DNA of 62,500 bases from DASWHR01 sp036398095 (GTDB taxonomy: Bacteria; Actinomycetota; AC-67), in NCBI GenBank assembly GCA_036398095.1, contig DASWHR010000134.1:1-62500 (forward strand), read 5' to 3'. The notes under the pieces are model-generated. The model ran no database searches, was not told the origin of the DNA, and saw only the letters and a list, made by a program, of their open reading frames with translations. Made by a program: the position numbers and the translations under genes. Positions within the stretch are counted from its first letter, which is position 1; each line of letters begins with the position of its first letter. Shown one piece after another: positions 8,109 to 16,633 of the stretch.

Positions 8109-8138
8109 GTATAACTCTTTCAACGAACCAGATTTCAA
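8109..8138 (-). promoter_or_regulatory. Sigma-70-like promoter for the 98-aa gene
   Basis: On the minus strand TTGAAA (8133-8138) and TTATAC (8109-8114) are separated by 18 nt. This is the best full -35/-10 pair in the window and lies in an AT-rich island (about 8090-8160). The 5' leader would be about 25 nt. Confidence 0.6.
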
Positions 8139-8264
8139 AAGGTTTCTTCTTTGCCGGTTCGCCGCCACTAACCGGTACTAAAAGATTCATGAAGGCCTAG
8201 CCCGAAGGGACTAGTCCGGCGCTCAGGGCACTCTCAGCGGGGCGGCGATACGCTCTTGCTCGCG

Positions 8265-8930
8265 ATGGGATCGAGGATTCTGGTCGTCGACGACGACCGC
8301 AAATTGCGAGACATGCTTCGCCGCGCGCTGGAGGGAGCCGGCTTCGACGTCGAAACCGCCGAGGACGGCGGACGAGCGCTTGCCGCCGTGAGCGCGCATG
8401 CGCCCGACTTGATGGTCCTGGACGTGCTCATGCCCGGCGTGGACGGGCTCGGCGTCGCTCGACGCCTGCGCGAACGTGGCGACACTACCCCGATCCTGAT
8501 GCTGACCGCCCGCGATTCGGTCTCGGATCGCGTCAAGGGCTTGGACGCCGGCGCGGACGACTACCTGATCAAGCCGTTCTCATTGGAGGAGCTCCTGGCG
8601 CGGGTCCGCGCCATGCTTCGCCGTAGCCACGCCGAAGCCGAAGTTCTGCGCTACGCCGACGTCGAAGTTGATCCCCGAACGCGCGAGGCGCGCCGCGCCG
8701 GCGGGCCGATCGAGCTGACCGCCAAGGAATTCGATCTGCTTGCCTTCTTTCTGCACGAGCCACGTGTCGTCCACGAGCGGTGGCGGATCCTGGAGGAAGT
8801 CTGGGGCATGGAATCCGAAGTCGGATCCAACGTGCTCGAGGTCTACGTCGGCTACCTGCGCAAGAAGCTGGGCGAGCCGAACCTGATCAAGACGGTGCGC
8901 GGCATCGGGTACGCGCTCCGCGAGTCCTAG
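8265..8930 (+). CDS. OmpR-family response regulator
   Basis: 221 aa. The receiver domain has VVDDD at the N-terminus, phosphorylatable Asp near residue 53 (LDVLMPG), T in MLTARDS and K in IKPFS. A winged-helix DNA-binding domain follows (ELTAKEFDLLAFFLHEP ... VYVGYLRKKLGEP ... VRGIGYALRES). It resembles MprA/TcrA-type regulators. An in-frame TTG at 8256 is possible, but the TACGCT -10-like hexamer at 8249-8254 makes the ATG at 8265 the likely start. The sensor kinase begins 4 nt after the stop. Confidence 0.93.
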   Translation: MGSRILVVDDDRKLRDMLRRALEGAGFDVETAEDGGRALAAVSAHAPDLMVLDVLMPGVDGLGVARRLRERGDTTPILMLTARDSVSDRVKGLDAGADDYLIKPFSLEELLARVRAMLRRSHAEAEVLRYADVEVDPRTREARRAGGPIELTAKEFDLLAFFLHEPRVVHERWRILEEVWGMESEVGSNVLEVYVGYLRKKLGEPNLIKTVRGIGYALRES

Positions 8931-8934
8931 AGCG

Positions 8935-10353
8935 ATGACGCTGCGATTCCGCTTGACGCTGGTCTCGACGATCGTGCTCGGCGTCGTGCTCACCTCGTTC
9001 GGCGCCGGCGTCTATCTGCTGCTCAACAAGACACTCCACGACAACTTGGACCAGACCCTGACCCGCTACACCGAAGAGGTCATCCGCGACTACCCGAACA
9101 TCGAGGGATTCAGCAGCCGCGTGGACTATCTCGCGCAGCTCGTCAGCAGCGGCGGCACGGAGCGGCCGATCTGGCCGCCCGGCACCTCGCTGCTTCCCGT
9201 CGACGCGCGCGTGATGTCGGTCGCCCGCGGCGACCGGCCCAGCTTCTACGCCGACATCACCGTGTCGGGCGTGCCCCTCCGGATGCGGGTCACGCGGATC
9301 ATCGACGGCGCGTTGCTCGTCGCCGCGCCGCGCGCCACGATCACCGAAACGCTCAACCGGCTCCGGCTGCTTCTGACCTGGGCCGGCGTGCTCGGGCTGG
9401 GGCTCGCGGCGCTGCTGTCCTGGCAGGCAGCCAAGACCGCGCTCCGTCCCGTCGAAGACGTCGCCGACGCCGCGACCGCAATCGGCGAGACGCGCGACCT
9501 GTCACGCCGCGTCGACCCCGGCGGGGAGGACGAGCTCGGCAAGCTCACGCAAGCGTTCAACGGGATGCTCGACCGGCTCGAGACCGCCCAACGCGAGTTG
9601 GAGCGCACCTTGGACGGACAACGGCGCTTTCTGGCCGACGCCTCGCACGAGATGCGCACGCCGCTCACCACGATGCGCGGCAACCTCGAGGTCATCAAAG
9701 CATCGACGAACATCTCCGCCGACGAGCTCACGGCCGCGTTGACCGACTCGATCGACGAAGCCGAGCGGATGAGCGCCCTGATCGCCGACTTGCTGGCGCT
9801 CGCGCGCGCCGATGCTCGCGCGCAGCCGCGCGAAGAACGCGTCCGGCTGGCCGAGGTCGTCCGCGAAGCCGTCGCCGGCGCGCAGACCGCCGACACCGCT
9901 TCGGGCGGCGACGGCCCGCACGTCACGATCGAGATCGGCGAAGACATCGTGGTTCGGGGCTCCAGCGAAGGGCTCCGCCGCGTCGTGACGAACCTGGTCG
10001 AGAACGCGATGAAGTACACGCCCGGGGACGGCCGCGTCGAGGTTACGGTCCGGCGGGAAGATCAATGGGCGGTCCTGCGCGTGACCGACACCGGCATCGG
10101 CATGAGCCAGGACGAGGTCGCCCACGCCTTCGACCGTTTCTGGCGGAGCGACCGGTCGCGCGCCGAGCGCGGCAGCGGACTGGGCCTGGCGATCGTAAAG
10201 TCCGTCGTCGAAGAGCACGGAGGCGCGATCGTGGCGGAAAGCGCGCCGGGTCGCGGCACGGTCATGTGGGTGCGGCTGCCGGCCGAGCCCGCGGGGATCG
10301 TCGCGGACCCGTTGCCCGAACGCGGCGCCGGGATTCCTACGGCGAAATCGTGA
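8935..10353 (+). CDS. Sensor histidine kinase
   Basis: 472 aa. A membrane helix near residues 5-28, an extracytoplasmic sensor region of about 110 residues, a second helix near 148-165, a HAMP linker, then HisKA with the phospho-accepting His in ASHEMRTPL (near residue 238) and an HATPase domain (N box NLVENAMKYTP, DTGIGM, GSGLGLAIV). It should phosphorylate the regulator encoded just upstream. MprB-like by architecture; the signal is unknown. Its last 17 nt overlap the 3' end of the convergent Asp-box protein gene. Confidence 0.93.
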   Translation: MTLRFRLTLVSTIVLGVVLTSFGAGVYLLLNKTLHDNLDQTLTRYTEEVIRDYPNIEGFSSRVDYLAQLVSSGGTERPIWPPGTSLLPVDARVMSVARGDRPSFYADITVSGVPLRMRVTRIIDGALLVAAPRATITETLNRLRLLLTWAGVLGLGLAALLSWQAAKTALRPVEDVADAATAIGETRDLSRRVDPGGEDELGKLTQAFNGMLDRLETAQRELERTLDGQRRFLADASHEMRTPLTTMRGNLEVIKASTNISADELTAALTDSIDEAERMSALIADLLALARADARAQPREERVRLAEVVREAVAGAQTADTASGGDGPHVTIEIGEDIVVRGSSEGLRRVVTNLVENAMKYTPGDGRVEVTVRREDQWAVLRVTDTGIGMSQDEVAHAFDRFWRSDRSRAERGSGLGLAIVKSVVEEHGGAIVAESAPGRGTVMWVRLPAEPAGIVADPLPERGAGIPTAKS

Positions 10354-11779
10354 CCGGCGACGTCGCCGGCGACGCCCACAGCGAGATCGCATACAGGTCC
10401 ACGTCCACCATCTTTCCCACCGACCCGGCCGGGTTCGCGTCATTGAAGACGATCGCCTTGCGCGAGTCCTCGGGCCCGTAGGACGCGATCGAGGGATAGC
10501 CGAAGTCGCCGATGTCCGGATGCGCCATCTCGGGTACGCGGCTGCGATACACGATCTGCGCCGGCGCCCATCGCATCGCGACCGCGTCGGCGGCACGGGC
10601 AATGCTTCGCTTGAGCGTGAGCGTTCCCCGGTCGGTCCAGACCATCGCAACCCGGCCGCCCGACAGGTTCGCGAGCCACGGAATCGACTCGCGTCGCGAG
10701 GACGTCGAGGCGATCGCACCCTGCCGGCGCCAGGACCGGCCGCCGTCGGTGGACAGGTACTGCACCAAACCGAACCAGCGCTTGCCACGCACATACCCGT
10801 CGGCGCGCGCCACCATCAGAATCCGCGCCCTCGCGTCCGTGGCGCCGTCCAGGTACACCGCAGCCGCCTCGTTCGCACGCAGCGATGGCCGTGCGTCGAT
10901 CGGGACGATCGGGCTCCATGTGCGGCCGTCGTCGCCCGAGAACGACACGTAGATGCGAGTCACGTGATGCGCGTCGGTGCCGTAGAAGGTTTGCATCAGC
11001 CGGCCCGACGGAAGGATCACGATCGGGCCGTAGGGCGAGAACGACACCAGATCCCCGGTGCCGATGACGCCCGCGACGGATCCCTCGCGCGCGGCCCGGA
11101 CGAAGCGCATCCCTGCCCAGCGGTTCGCCACGGGATCGAAATGCGCGTAGAACACGACCATCGCGCCCGAGCGAGTCAGGCCGCCGGCCGCGTCGCGGTC
11201 GTCGTGCGCGGTGTCGATGAACGATCGCGGCGGCGCGCGCGTTGCGCCGCGCGACTGGAGCCAGTCGATCCGGCCCGGCGCGTATCCAGAATGGCTCACG
11301 CCCGTGCGCGCGACGGTGACCAGCATCCCGCTTTGCACGACCGCGAATCCGAATGCGTTGTAGGTAGGGCGCGTGCACGGCAGCAGAACGTCGCGACGCA
11401 CGCCGCCGTCTCGGATCGCGGCGGCCGCATCGACCTCGACGCGAAGCGGTACCCGACACCCCGGCCGCGACTCGACCAGCACCGTATAGCTTCCCGGGTT
11501 CGGCAGGTATAGGTCGAAGAAGCCTTGCTCGTTGGTCGTCGCCTGATTCGTGCCGACGCGCACGGTCGCGGCGATCACGTCGCCGTCGGCATCGCGCACG
11601 TGTCCCCAGACATTGAAGGTGCACGACGCGCCGGTTTGAACGATCGGGCGTACGCAGGGCGAGCCCGGTTCGCCGGCGAGGCCATCCGGCGCCGGAACCG
11701 AGGCCGAAGCGGGCCGGGCCGCGAACTGGGGCGCGAGCGCGCCCAAGGCAAGCACGATGGCGATCACGGCTCGTTTCAT
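10337..11779 (-). CDS. Secreted sialidase-fold (Asp-box) protein with carboxypeptidase-like domain
   Basis: 480 aa. A Sec signal peptide (MKRAVIAIVLALGALAPQF) is followed by a carboxypeptidase-regulatory/transthyretin-like beta domain (about 50-130: FNVWGHVRDADGDVIAATV, EQGFFDLYLPNPGSYTVLV) and a beta-propeller-like region with at least two Asp-box motifs, SGDDGRTW and STDGGRSW. Asp boxes occur in sialidases and many non-enzymatic propellers; I do not see the sialidase arginine triad clearly, so no enzyme is claimed. The start is the ATG before the signal peptide; the long upstream extension shadows the aldolase gene. Confidence 0.72.
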   Translation of the reverse strand: MKRAVIAIVLALGALAPQFAARPASASVPAPDGLAGEPGSPCVRPIVQTGASCTFNVWGHVRDADGDVIAATVRVGTNQATTNEQGFFDLYLPNPGSYTVLVESRPGCRVPLRVEVDAAAAIRDGGVRRDVLLPCTRPTYNAFGFAVVQSGMLVTVARTGVSHSGYAPGRIDWLQSRGATRAPPRSFIDTAHDDRDAAGGLTRSGAMVVFYAHFDPVANRWAGMRFVRAAREGSVAGVIGTGDLVSFSPYGPIVILPSGRLMQTFYGTDAHHVTRIYVSFSGDDGRTWSPIVPIDARPSLRANEAAAVYLDGATDARARILMVARADGYVRGKRWFGLVQYLSTDGGRSWRRQGAIASTSSRRESIPWLANLSGGRVAMVWTDRGTLTLKRSIARAADAVAMRWAPAQIVYRSRVPEMAHPDIGDFGYPSIASYGPEDSRKAIVFNDANPAGSVGKMVDVDLYAISLWASPATSPVTISP

Positions 11780-11823
11780 GTGGTTCCGGTTCGCCCCGGA
11801 ACGCGAAATTCCTCGCGATGGGG

Positions 11824-12855
11824 TCAGGATCCGCGGACGGCGGCGGAAAAAGCGGCAATCGCGCGCTCGACGCCGTCGCGGGTGACGTCTTTGTGGGTGA
11901 CCGCGCGAATCGTGAACGGGCCGGTCGGACCCACGCGCACGCCCTGCTCCCAGAGGGCGCCGGCGAGCGCAGCCGCGTCGCGAGCCTGCAGGTCGGCGAA
12001 GACCATGTTCGTCTCGACCGAAGCCGGATCGACGCAGCCGGGCAGCGCCTCGGCGAACCCCTCCGCCAGCCGCCGGGCATTGGCGTGATCGTCGGCGAGG
12101 CGTTCGACCATGGTGTCCACCGCAAGGCGGGCAGCGGCGCAGAGCACACCGATCTGGCGCATGCCGCCGCCGTAGCGCTTGCGCAGCGTGTGACAGCGGG
12201 CGATGTGCTCGCGCGATCCCACGATCATCGATCCGACCGGCGCGCCGAGACCCTTCGAGAAGCAGAACGAGAGCGCATCGACGCCGGCGGCCCATTCGCG
12301 CACGCCGATGCCGGTCGCGACCGACGCGTTGAAGATGCGAGCGCCGTCCAGGAACACCGCGGCGCCCCGATCGCGGGCAACTTTCGCGACCGCGTGCATC
12401 GCGTCGAGCGGCACGATGCGCCCGCCGCGTGCGTTGTGGGTGTTCTCGAGGCTGACCAGCGCCGTGCCGCTGGTATGCGAGGACTGCGGCCGGATCATCG
12501 CCGCCACGTGCTCGGGTTCCAGGATCGCGTCGGGCGCTTCGATCGTGCGCAGCATCACCTGTGCGATCGTCGCCGGGCCGCCCATTTCATACAGGACGAT
12601 ATGGGATTGTGCCTCGCAGACGACTTCGTCGCCGGGACGAGTCATCGCGGCGATCGAGATCTCGTTGCCCATCGAGCCGGACGGCACGAACAAGCCGGCT
12701 TCCTTCCCGAACATTTCGGCGCATCGCTCTTGCAACGCGATCGCGGTCGGATCTTCGCCCCAGACGTCGTCGCCGACTTCGGCTTCGGCCATGGCGCGGC
12801 GCATCTCGGGGGTCGGCGTGGTGAAGGTATCGGAACGCAACTCGACGATGTCCAT
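11824..12855 (-). CDS. ltaE: Low-specificity L-threonine aldolase (beta-eliminating lyase family)
   Basis: 343 aa. A PLP fold-type I enzyme that splits L-threonine or L-allo-threonine to glycine and acetaldehyde. It begins with ELRSDTFTTPTPEMRRAM, has GDDVWGEDPT, PSGSMGNE and HLDGAR-like FLDGARIFNAS, and the PLP lysine in SFCFSKGLGAPVGS. The ATG at 12855 lies 8 nt from a TATGAT -10 hexamer, fitting a leaderless transcript; a GTG two codons upstream is less likely. It is divergent from an EamA transporter that also has a leaderless-type promoter. Confidence 0.9.
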   Translation of the reverse strand: MDIVELRSDTFTTPTPEMRRAMAEAEVGDDVWGEDPTAIALQERCAEMFGKEAGLFVPSGSMGNEISIAAMTRPGDEVVCEAQSHIVLYEMGGPATIAQVMLRTIEAPDAILEPEHVAAMIRPQSSHTSGTALVSLENTHNARGGRIVPLDAMHAVAKVARDRGAAVFLDGARIFNASVATGIGVREWAAGVDALSFCFSKGLGAPVGSMIVGSREHIARCHTLRKRYGGGMRQIGVLCAAARLAVDTMVERLADDHANARRLAEGFAEALPGCVDPASVETNMVFADLQARDAAALAGALWEQGVRVGPTGPFTIRAVTHKDVTRDGVERAIAAFSAAVRGS

Positions 12856-12863
12856 GAGCACCG

Positions 12864-12895
12864 ATCATACCCATGGTTGCACGCGTGGTTAGACT
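12864..12895. promoter_or_regulatory. Divergent leaderless-type promoters (aldolase / EamA)
   Basis: TATGAT on the minus strand (12864-12869) and TAGACT on the plus strand (12890-12895) each lie 8 nt from an ATG (12855 and 12904). No matching -35 boxes are evident. Confidence 0.5.
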
Positions 12896-12903
12896 CGGCC
12901 GGA

Positions 12904-13812
12904 ATGAAGCCCAAGACGATCGTCTACCTGCTCTTGACGTCGGTGTCGTTGCTGTGGGGACTGGCGTTCGTGGGAATCAAGGAAGCGCTGGCCGACGTGT
13001 CGCCGGCAACGCTGACGATCCTGCGCTTCGCCGTCGCCGACACCGCGCTGCTTGTGCTGGCGGTCGTTTGGAAACGGGCGCGGCCGGCACGGTTTCGCGG
13101 CGACGGATTTCGCGTCGCCGCCCTCGCGCTGTTGGGAATTCCCGTCTATCACCTGGCCATCACGTGGGGCGAGGCTCGCACGTCTGCCGGCGTTGCGGCG
13201 CTCGTAGTCGCAACCGCTCCGGTGATGGTGGCGATGCTGTCGGCGATGATCCTTCGCGAGGCGGTTCCGCGTCGCCGCGCGGCGGGAATTGCGCTCGCGT
13301 TCGCCGGCGTCGCCGTGCTCGCCGTCGCAGGATCGCCGGCTGCCGGCGGCCGGCCGACGCAGCTCGGCGGTGTTCTGGTCGCGCTGGGGTCGCCGACATC
13401 GTGGGCCGTCTACACCGTCCTGGCCCGGCCGATGCTGCAACGGGTCGACGCGTTTCGCATGACCACGACCGTGTTCATGATCGGTGGCGCGATGCTGCTG
13501 CCACTGGTTCGGGCCGAAACGATCCGTGAAGCTGCAGCCCTGCCGGCGGGAACGTGGGCGTGGGTGATCTTTCTAGGCCTTGGATCGAGCGTGGCGGGCT
13601 ACATGATCTTCAACCTGGCGCTTTCGAAGATGGAGGCCGCCAAGGTCGCGGTCTTTCTGTACATGGTTCCGGTCGTCGCGCTGCTGTCGGCGGCGCTGAT
13701 CCTGGGCGAGCCGCTCACCGGCTGGGTGGCGCTGGCCGCCACAATGGTTGTCGGCGGCGTCGTGATCACCGAACGCGAAGACCGTCGCGCGAACATCGCC
13801 GCCGGCCGCTAG
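12904..13812 (+). CDS. EamA/DMT-family transporter
   Basis: 302 aa, ten predicted helices in two EamA repeats (YLLLTSVSLLWGLAFVGIKEAL; second half GGVLVALGSPTSWAVYTVLARP ... YMIFNLALSKMEAAKVAVFLYMVPVVALL). The ATG at 12904 is set by the TAGACT hexamer upstream; the much longer open frame before it shadows the aldolase gene. A paralogue of the transporter at 6693-7655 but clearly diverged. Its stop overlaps the convergent phosphofructokinase stop by 4 nt. Substrate unknown. Confidence 0.88.
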   Translation: MKPKTIVYLLLTSVSLLWGLAFVGIKEALADVSPATLTILRFAVADTALLVLAVVWKRARPARFRGDGFRVAALALLGIPVYHLAITWGEARTSAGVAALVVATAPVMVAMLSAMILREAVPRRRAAGIALAFAGVAVLAVAGSPAAGGRPTQLGGVLVALGSPTSWAVYTVLARPMLQRVDAFRMTTTVFMIGGAMLLPLVRAETIREAAALPAGTWAWVIFLGLGSSVAGYMIFNLALSKMEAAKVAVFLYMVPVVALLSAALILGEPLTGWVALAATMVVGGVVITEREDRRANIAAGR

Positions 13813-14837
13813 CCGAAGAAGACCTCGGCGACCTCCATGATCGACCGGGGCAAGGTCTTGAGCTCCCCGACACCCTCCGCGATCGGCAGGCGGACGATTT
13901 CGTTGCCCTGCACGGCGACCATCGTTCCGAAGTCGCCCTCGTGCACGGCGTCGATCGCCTCAACGCCGAACCGTGTGGCGAGCACGCGGTCGAATGCGCT
14001 CGGGGTGCCACCACGTTGCACGTGACCGAGGATGGTCACACGCGTCTCGAAACCGGTCCGCTTCTCGATCTCGGGCGCGATCATGTTCGCGATCCCGCCC
14101 AGACGAACGTGACCGAACTGATCGGTCTCCTCGCTCTGCAGCACCAGCGTCCCCTTGAGCGGCTTCGCCCCTTCGGCAACGACCACGATCGAAAAGTTGC
14201 GTCCACGATGATGCCGGCGGATCAAGTCTTCACACACCTGCTCGATATCGAACGGCCATTCGGGAACCAAGATCGCGTCGGCTCCCGATGCGATGCCGGC
14301 GTACGCCGCGATCCATCCGGCGTGGCGTCCCATCAGCTCGACCACCAGGACGCGCTGATGCGCCTCGGCGGTCGTGTGGAGCCGGTCGAGCGCCTCGGTT
14401 GCGATCTCAACCGCGGTGTTGAACCCGAAGGTGTAGTCGGTCCCGGACAAGTCGTTGTCGATCGTCTTGGGAACGCCGACGACCTTGACGCCCTGCTCGT
14501 GCAGCTTCGCCGCCACGCCGAGCGTATCCTCGCCGCCAATCGGGATCAGTGCGTCGATCTTGAACGTCTGCAGCGTGTGCAGCGTCCTTTCGACGCCGCC
14601 CTCGATCTTGAACGGGTTGGTTCGCGACGATCCCAGAATCGTGCCGCCGCGCGGCAGGATGCCGGCGACACTCTCTCGAGTGAGCGTTTCGAATTCGGAA
14701 TCGATCGCGCCCTTCCATCCGTTGCGAAAACCGACGACGGCATGGCCGTAGATATCGGTCGCTTTTCGCACGATCGCGCGGATGACGGCGTTCAGGCCCG
14801 GTGCGTCGCCGCCGCCGGTCAGAATCCCGATGCGCAT
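13809..14837 (-). CDS. pfp: 6-phosphofructokinase, probably pyrophosphate-dependent
   Basis: 342 aa, full-length PFK family. Motifs: MRIGILTGGGDAPGLNAVIR, the donor-site loop IPIGGEDTLG, catalytic PKTIDNDL, MGRHAGWIA and LGHVQRGGTPSAFDR. In ATP-PFKs the donor site carries Gly where this protein has Asp (GGEDT; position 104 in E. coli numbering), and Gly-124 is replaced by Lys (PKTIDND). Asp plus Lys is the signature of PPi-dependent enzymes such as that of Amycolatopsis. It should interconvert fructose 6-phosphate and fructose 1,6-bisphosphate, reversibly if PPi is used. A good Shine-Dalgarno (GAGGAGG) precedes the ATG. Confidence 0.9.
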   Translation of the reverse strand: MRIGILTGGGDAPGLNAVIRAIVRKATDIYGHAVVGFRNGWKGAIDSEFETLTRESVAGILPRGGTILGSSRTNPFKIEGGVERTLHTLQTFKIDALIPIGGEDTLGVAAKLHEQGVKVVGVPKTIDNDLSGTDYTFGFNTAVEIATEALDRLHTTAEAHQRVLVVELMGRHAGWIAAYAGIASGADAILVPEWPFDIEQVCEDLIRRHHRGRNFSIVVVAEGAKPLKGTLVLQSEETDQFGHVRLGGIANMIAPEIEKRTGFETRVTILGHVQRGGTPSAFDRVLATRFGVEAIDAVHEGDFGTMVAVQGNEIVRLPIAEGVGELKTLPRSIMEVAEVFFG

Positions 14838-14874
14838 CGAAGGGCCTCCTCGCCTATCGCCGGATCCGTCAATA

Positions 14875-15462
14875 CTACGCGGGACGCTTCCCGGTGCGGC
14901 CGCCGGAAGCGGAGCCGACGCGGATTAGCATCATCCCCGCCGCCAGCGCCGCGATCCACGCTGCCGCGATCGGCCCGCCCCGCGACACCGGCGTGCCGGC
15001 CGGCGCATGCTCCGGTGGCGACGCCTGCGCGCCCGGCGAGGGCACGACGGGCGCGGGCGCCGCGTCGTAATCGCGGATCGGCGCGATCCCCTCTCGATCG
15101 AGATACGTTCGATCGTCGGTCGTCCCCCCGCACAGATGCGCGGTCAGGGCCGCCGGATCGCCGGTCGCGAACACGACGTAGATGCCGCCTTGCGCGAACG
15201 GGAGACCGCAGCCGGCTTCGTCGCCGCCGGTCCGCACGCCGACCGCCTGCGGGAGCTCGCCCTTGTAGACGACGGCCACATCGAACAGGGCGACGACGGA
15301 TCCGCCGGCCTGATGCGCGACGGTGACGACCTCGCCGCGAAAAGCAGCGCCCGCTTCGCTCAGGTACGCCCCCGGCGCCCGGACCGTGCACGAACACGCA
15401 TGCGACGGTCGTGGGACGGCGAGCATCGCGATCACCGCGACGCCGGCGAGCAACGCCTTCAC
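14875..15462 (-). CDS. Secreted TIMP/netrin-module-like protein with C-terminal membrane anchor
   Basis: 195 aa. A Sec signal peptide ends just before a mature N-terminus starting CSC (ACSCTVRAPGAYLSEAGAAFRGEVVTV), the start seen in TIMP/netrin-like modules (OB-fold beta-barrel). Further cysteines (AGCGLPF, LCGG) could pair with the first two. A Pro/Ala-rich linker leads to a membrane helix (AAWIAALAAGMMLIRV) and a basic tail. Bacterial members are uncharacterised; inhibition of proteases is not implied. GTG start overlaps the CaiB TGA, so it is in the same operon as the CoA-transferase. Confidence 0.7.
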   Translation of the reverse strand: MKALLAGVAVIAMLAVPRPSHACSCTVRAPGAYLSEAGAAFRGEVVTVAHQAGGSVVALFDVAVVYKGELPQAVGVRTGGDEAGCGLPFAQGGIYVVFATGDPAALTAHLCGGTTDDRTYLDREGIAPIRDYDAAPAPVVPSPGAQASPPEHAPAGTPVSRGGPIAAAWIAALAAGMMLIRVGSASGGRTGKRPA

Positions 15463-16625
15463 GACTCGGCCATCCGCTCGGCCTCGTCGCGGCCGTAGCC
15501 GAGCCCAAGGAGCACCTCGACGGTGTGCTCGCCGAGCAGCGGCGGCGGTCGCCGGGTCGCGACGCCCGCGACGTCCAGCGGCGACCGCACCAGCTTGAGC
15601 GAACCGGCCGTTGGATGCGGGATCTGCTCGACAAGCGCATCGCCCGGCGGAGTTTCGAACACCTCGCGAATCGAGTTGATCGGCCCGGCCGGCACGTCGG
15701 CGCGCGCGAGCAGCGCCAGCCATTCGGCGCGCGGCCGCTCGGCGAACATCGCGGCCAGACGTGCGCACAACTCCTCCCGATTCGCCACACGCGCCGCGTT
15801 CGTCGCGTAGCGCGGATCGTCGCGCAGCACGTCCAGGCTCGTCGCGCCGCAGAAGCGCGCCCACAGCACCTCGTTGCCGACGGCCAGCACGAACGGACCG
15901 TCGGCGGCATCGAAAACCTGATACGGGACGATGTTCGGATGCCGGTTGCCCATGCGAGTCGGCTCGACGTCGCCGGTGAGCCAGTTCGACGCCTGATTGG
16001 CGAGCCACGCGACCTGCGAGCCGAACAGCGAAACGTGCACGCGCTCGCCGCGACCGCTCGCCTCCGCGCGGCGCAGCGCCGCCTGGATCGCCACGACCGC
16101 GAACAGCCCCGTAGTGACGTCGGCTATGGCGACGCCGACTTTCTCGGGCGGACCGTCGGGCTCGCCGGTGATGCTCATCACGCCGCCCATGCCTTGCACG
16201 ACGAAGTCGTAGCCGGGTCGGTCGCGGTCGGACCCGTCCAGCCCGAACCCGGAGATCGAGCACACGACCGCGCGCGGGTTGCGCGCGGCAATGACGTCGA
16301 AGCCGAGCCCGAGTCGCTCCATCGTTCCCGGCCGGAAATTCTCGACGACGATCTGCGACGACTCGATCAGTCGCATCGCAGCGTCGCGGTGGTCGTCGCG
16401 AGCCAGGTCCAGCGCGACCGATCGCTTGTTGCGATTCACCGACAGGTAATAGGCGCTTTCGCCGCCGGCGAACGGCGGACCCCAGCCGCGGCTCTCGTCG
16501 CCGCTGCCCGGCCGTTCGACCTTAACCACGTCGGCGCCGAGGTCGCCGAGCACCATGGTGGCGTACGGGCCCGAGAGCACGCGCGAAAAGTCGGCGACGC
16601 GCACTCCCTCCAACGGGCCGGCCAT
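15459..16625 (-). CDS. CaiB/BaiF family CoA-transferase (class III)
   Basis: 388 aa. Class III CoA-transferases move CoA between carboxylates through an aspartyl-CoA anhydride. Family motifs: MAGPLEGVRVADFSRVLSGPYA, LGADVVKVERPGSGDESR, SVNRNKRSVALDL, ENFRPGTMERLGLG, and the catalytic Asp in RPGYDFVVQGMGGVMSITG. C-terminal region PAGPINSIREVFETP and RRPPPLLGEHTVEVL also fits. Substrate unknown; homologues act on formyl-, carnitinyl-, succinyl- or mesaconyl-CoA. It starts 8 nt after the ThDP enzyme stop and overlaps the TIMP-like gene, making a three-gene unit. Confidence 0.93.
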   Translation of the reverse strand: MAGPLEGVRVADFSRVLSGPYATMVLGDLGADVVKVERPGSGDESRGWGPPFAGGESAYYLSVNRNKRSVALDLARDDHRDAAMRLIESSQIVVENFRPGTMERLGLGFDVIAARNPRAVVCSISGFGLDGSDRDRPGYDFVVQGMGGVMSITGEPDGPPEKVGVAIADVTTGLFAVVAIQAALRRAEASGRGERVHVSLFGSQVAWLANQASNWLTGDVEPTRMGNRHPNIVPYQVFDAADGPFVLAVGNEVLWARFCGATSLDVLRDDPRYATNAARVANREELCARLAAMFAERPRAEWLALLARADVPAGPINSIREVFETPPGDALVEQIPHPTAGSLKLVRSPLDVAGVATRRPPPLLGEHTVEVLLGLGYGRDEAERMAES

Positions 16626-16633
16626 ACGTGCCG

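Noticed and set aside
8140..8264. Possible cyclic-di-GMP riboswitch before the response regulator
   Set aside because: Small hairpins are present, but the conserved aptamer core is absent.
10337..11779. Sialidase
   Set aside because: Asp boxes are present but the arginine triad and other active-site residues were not identified; annotated by fold only.
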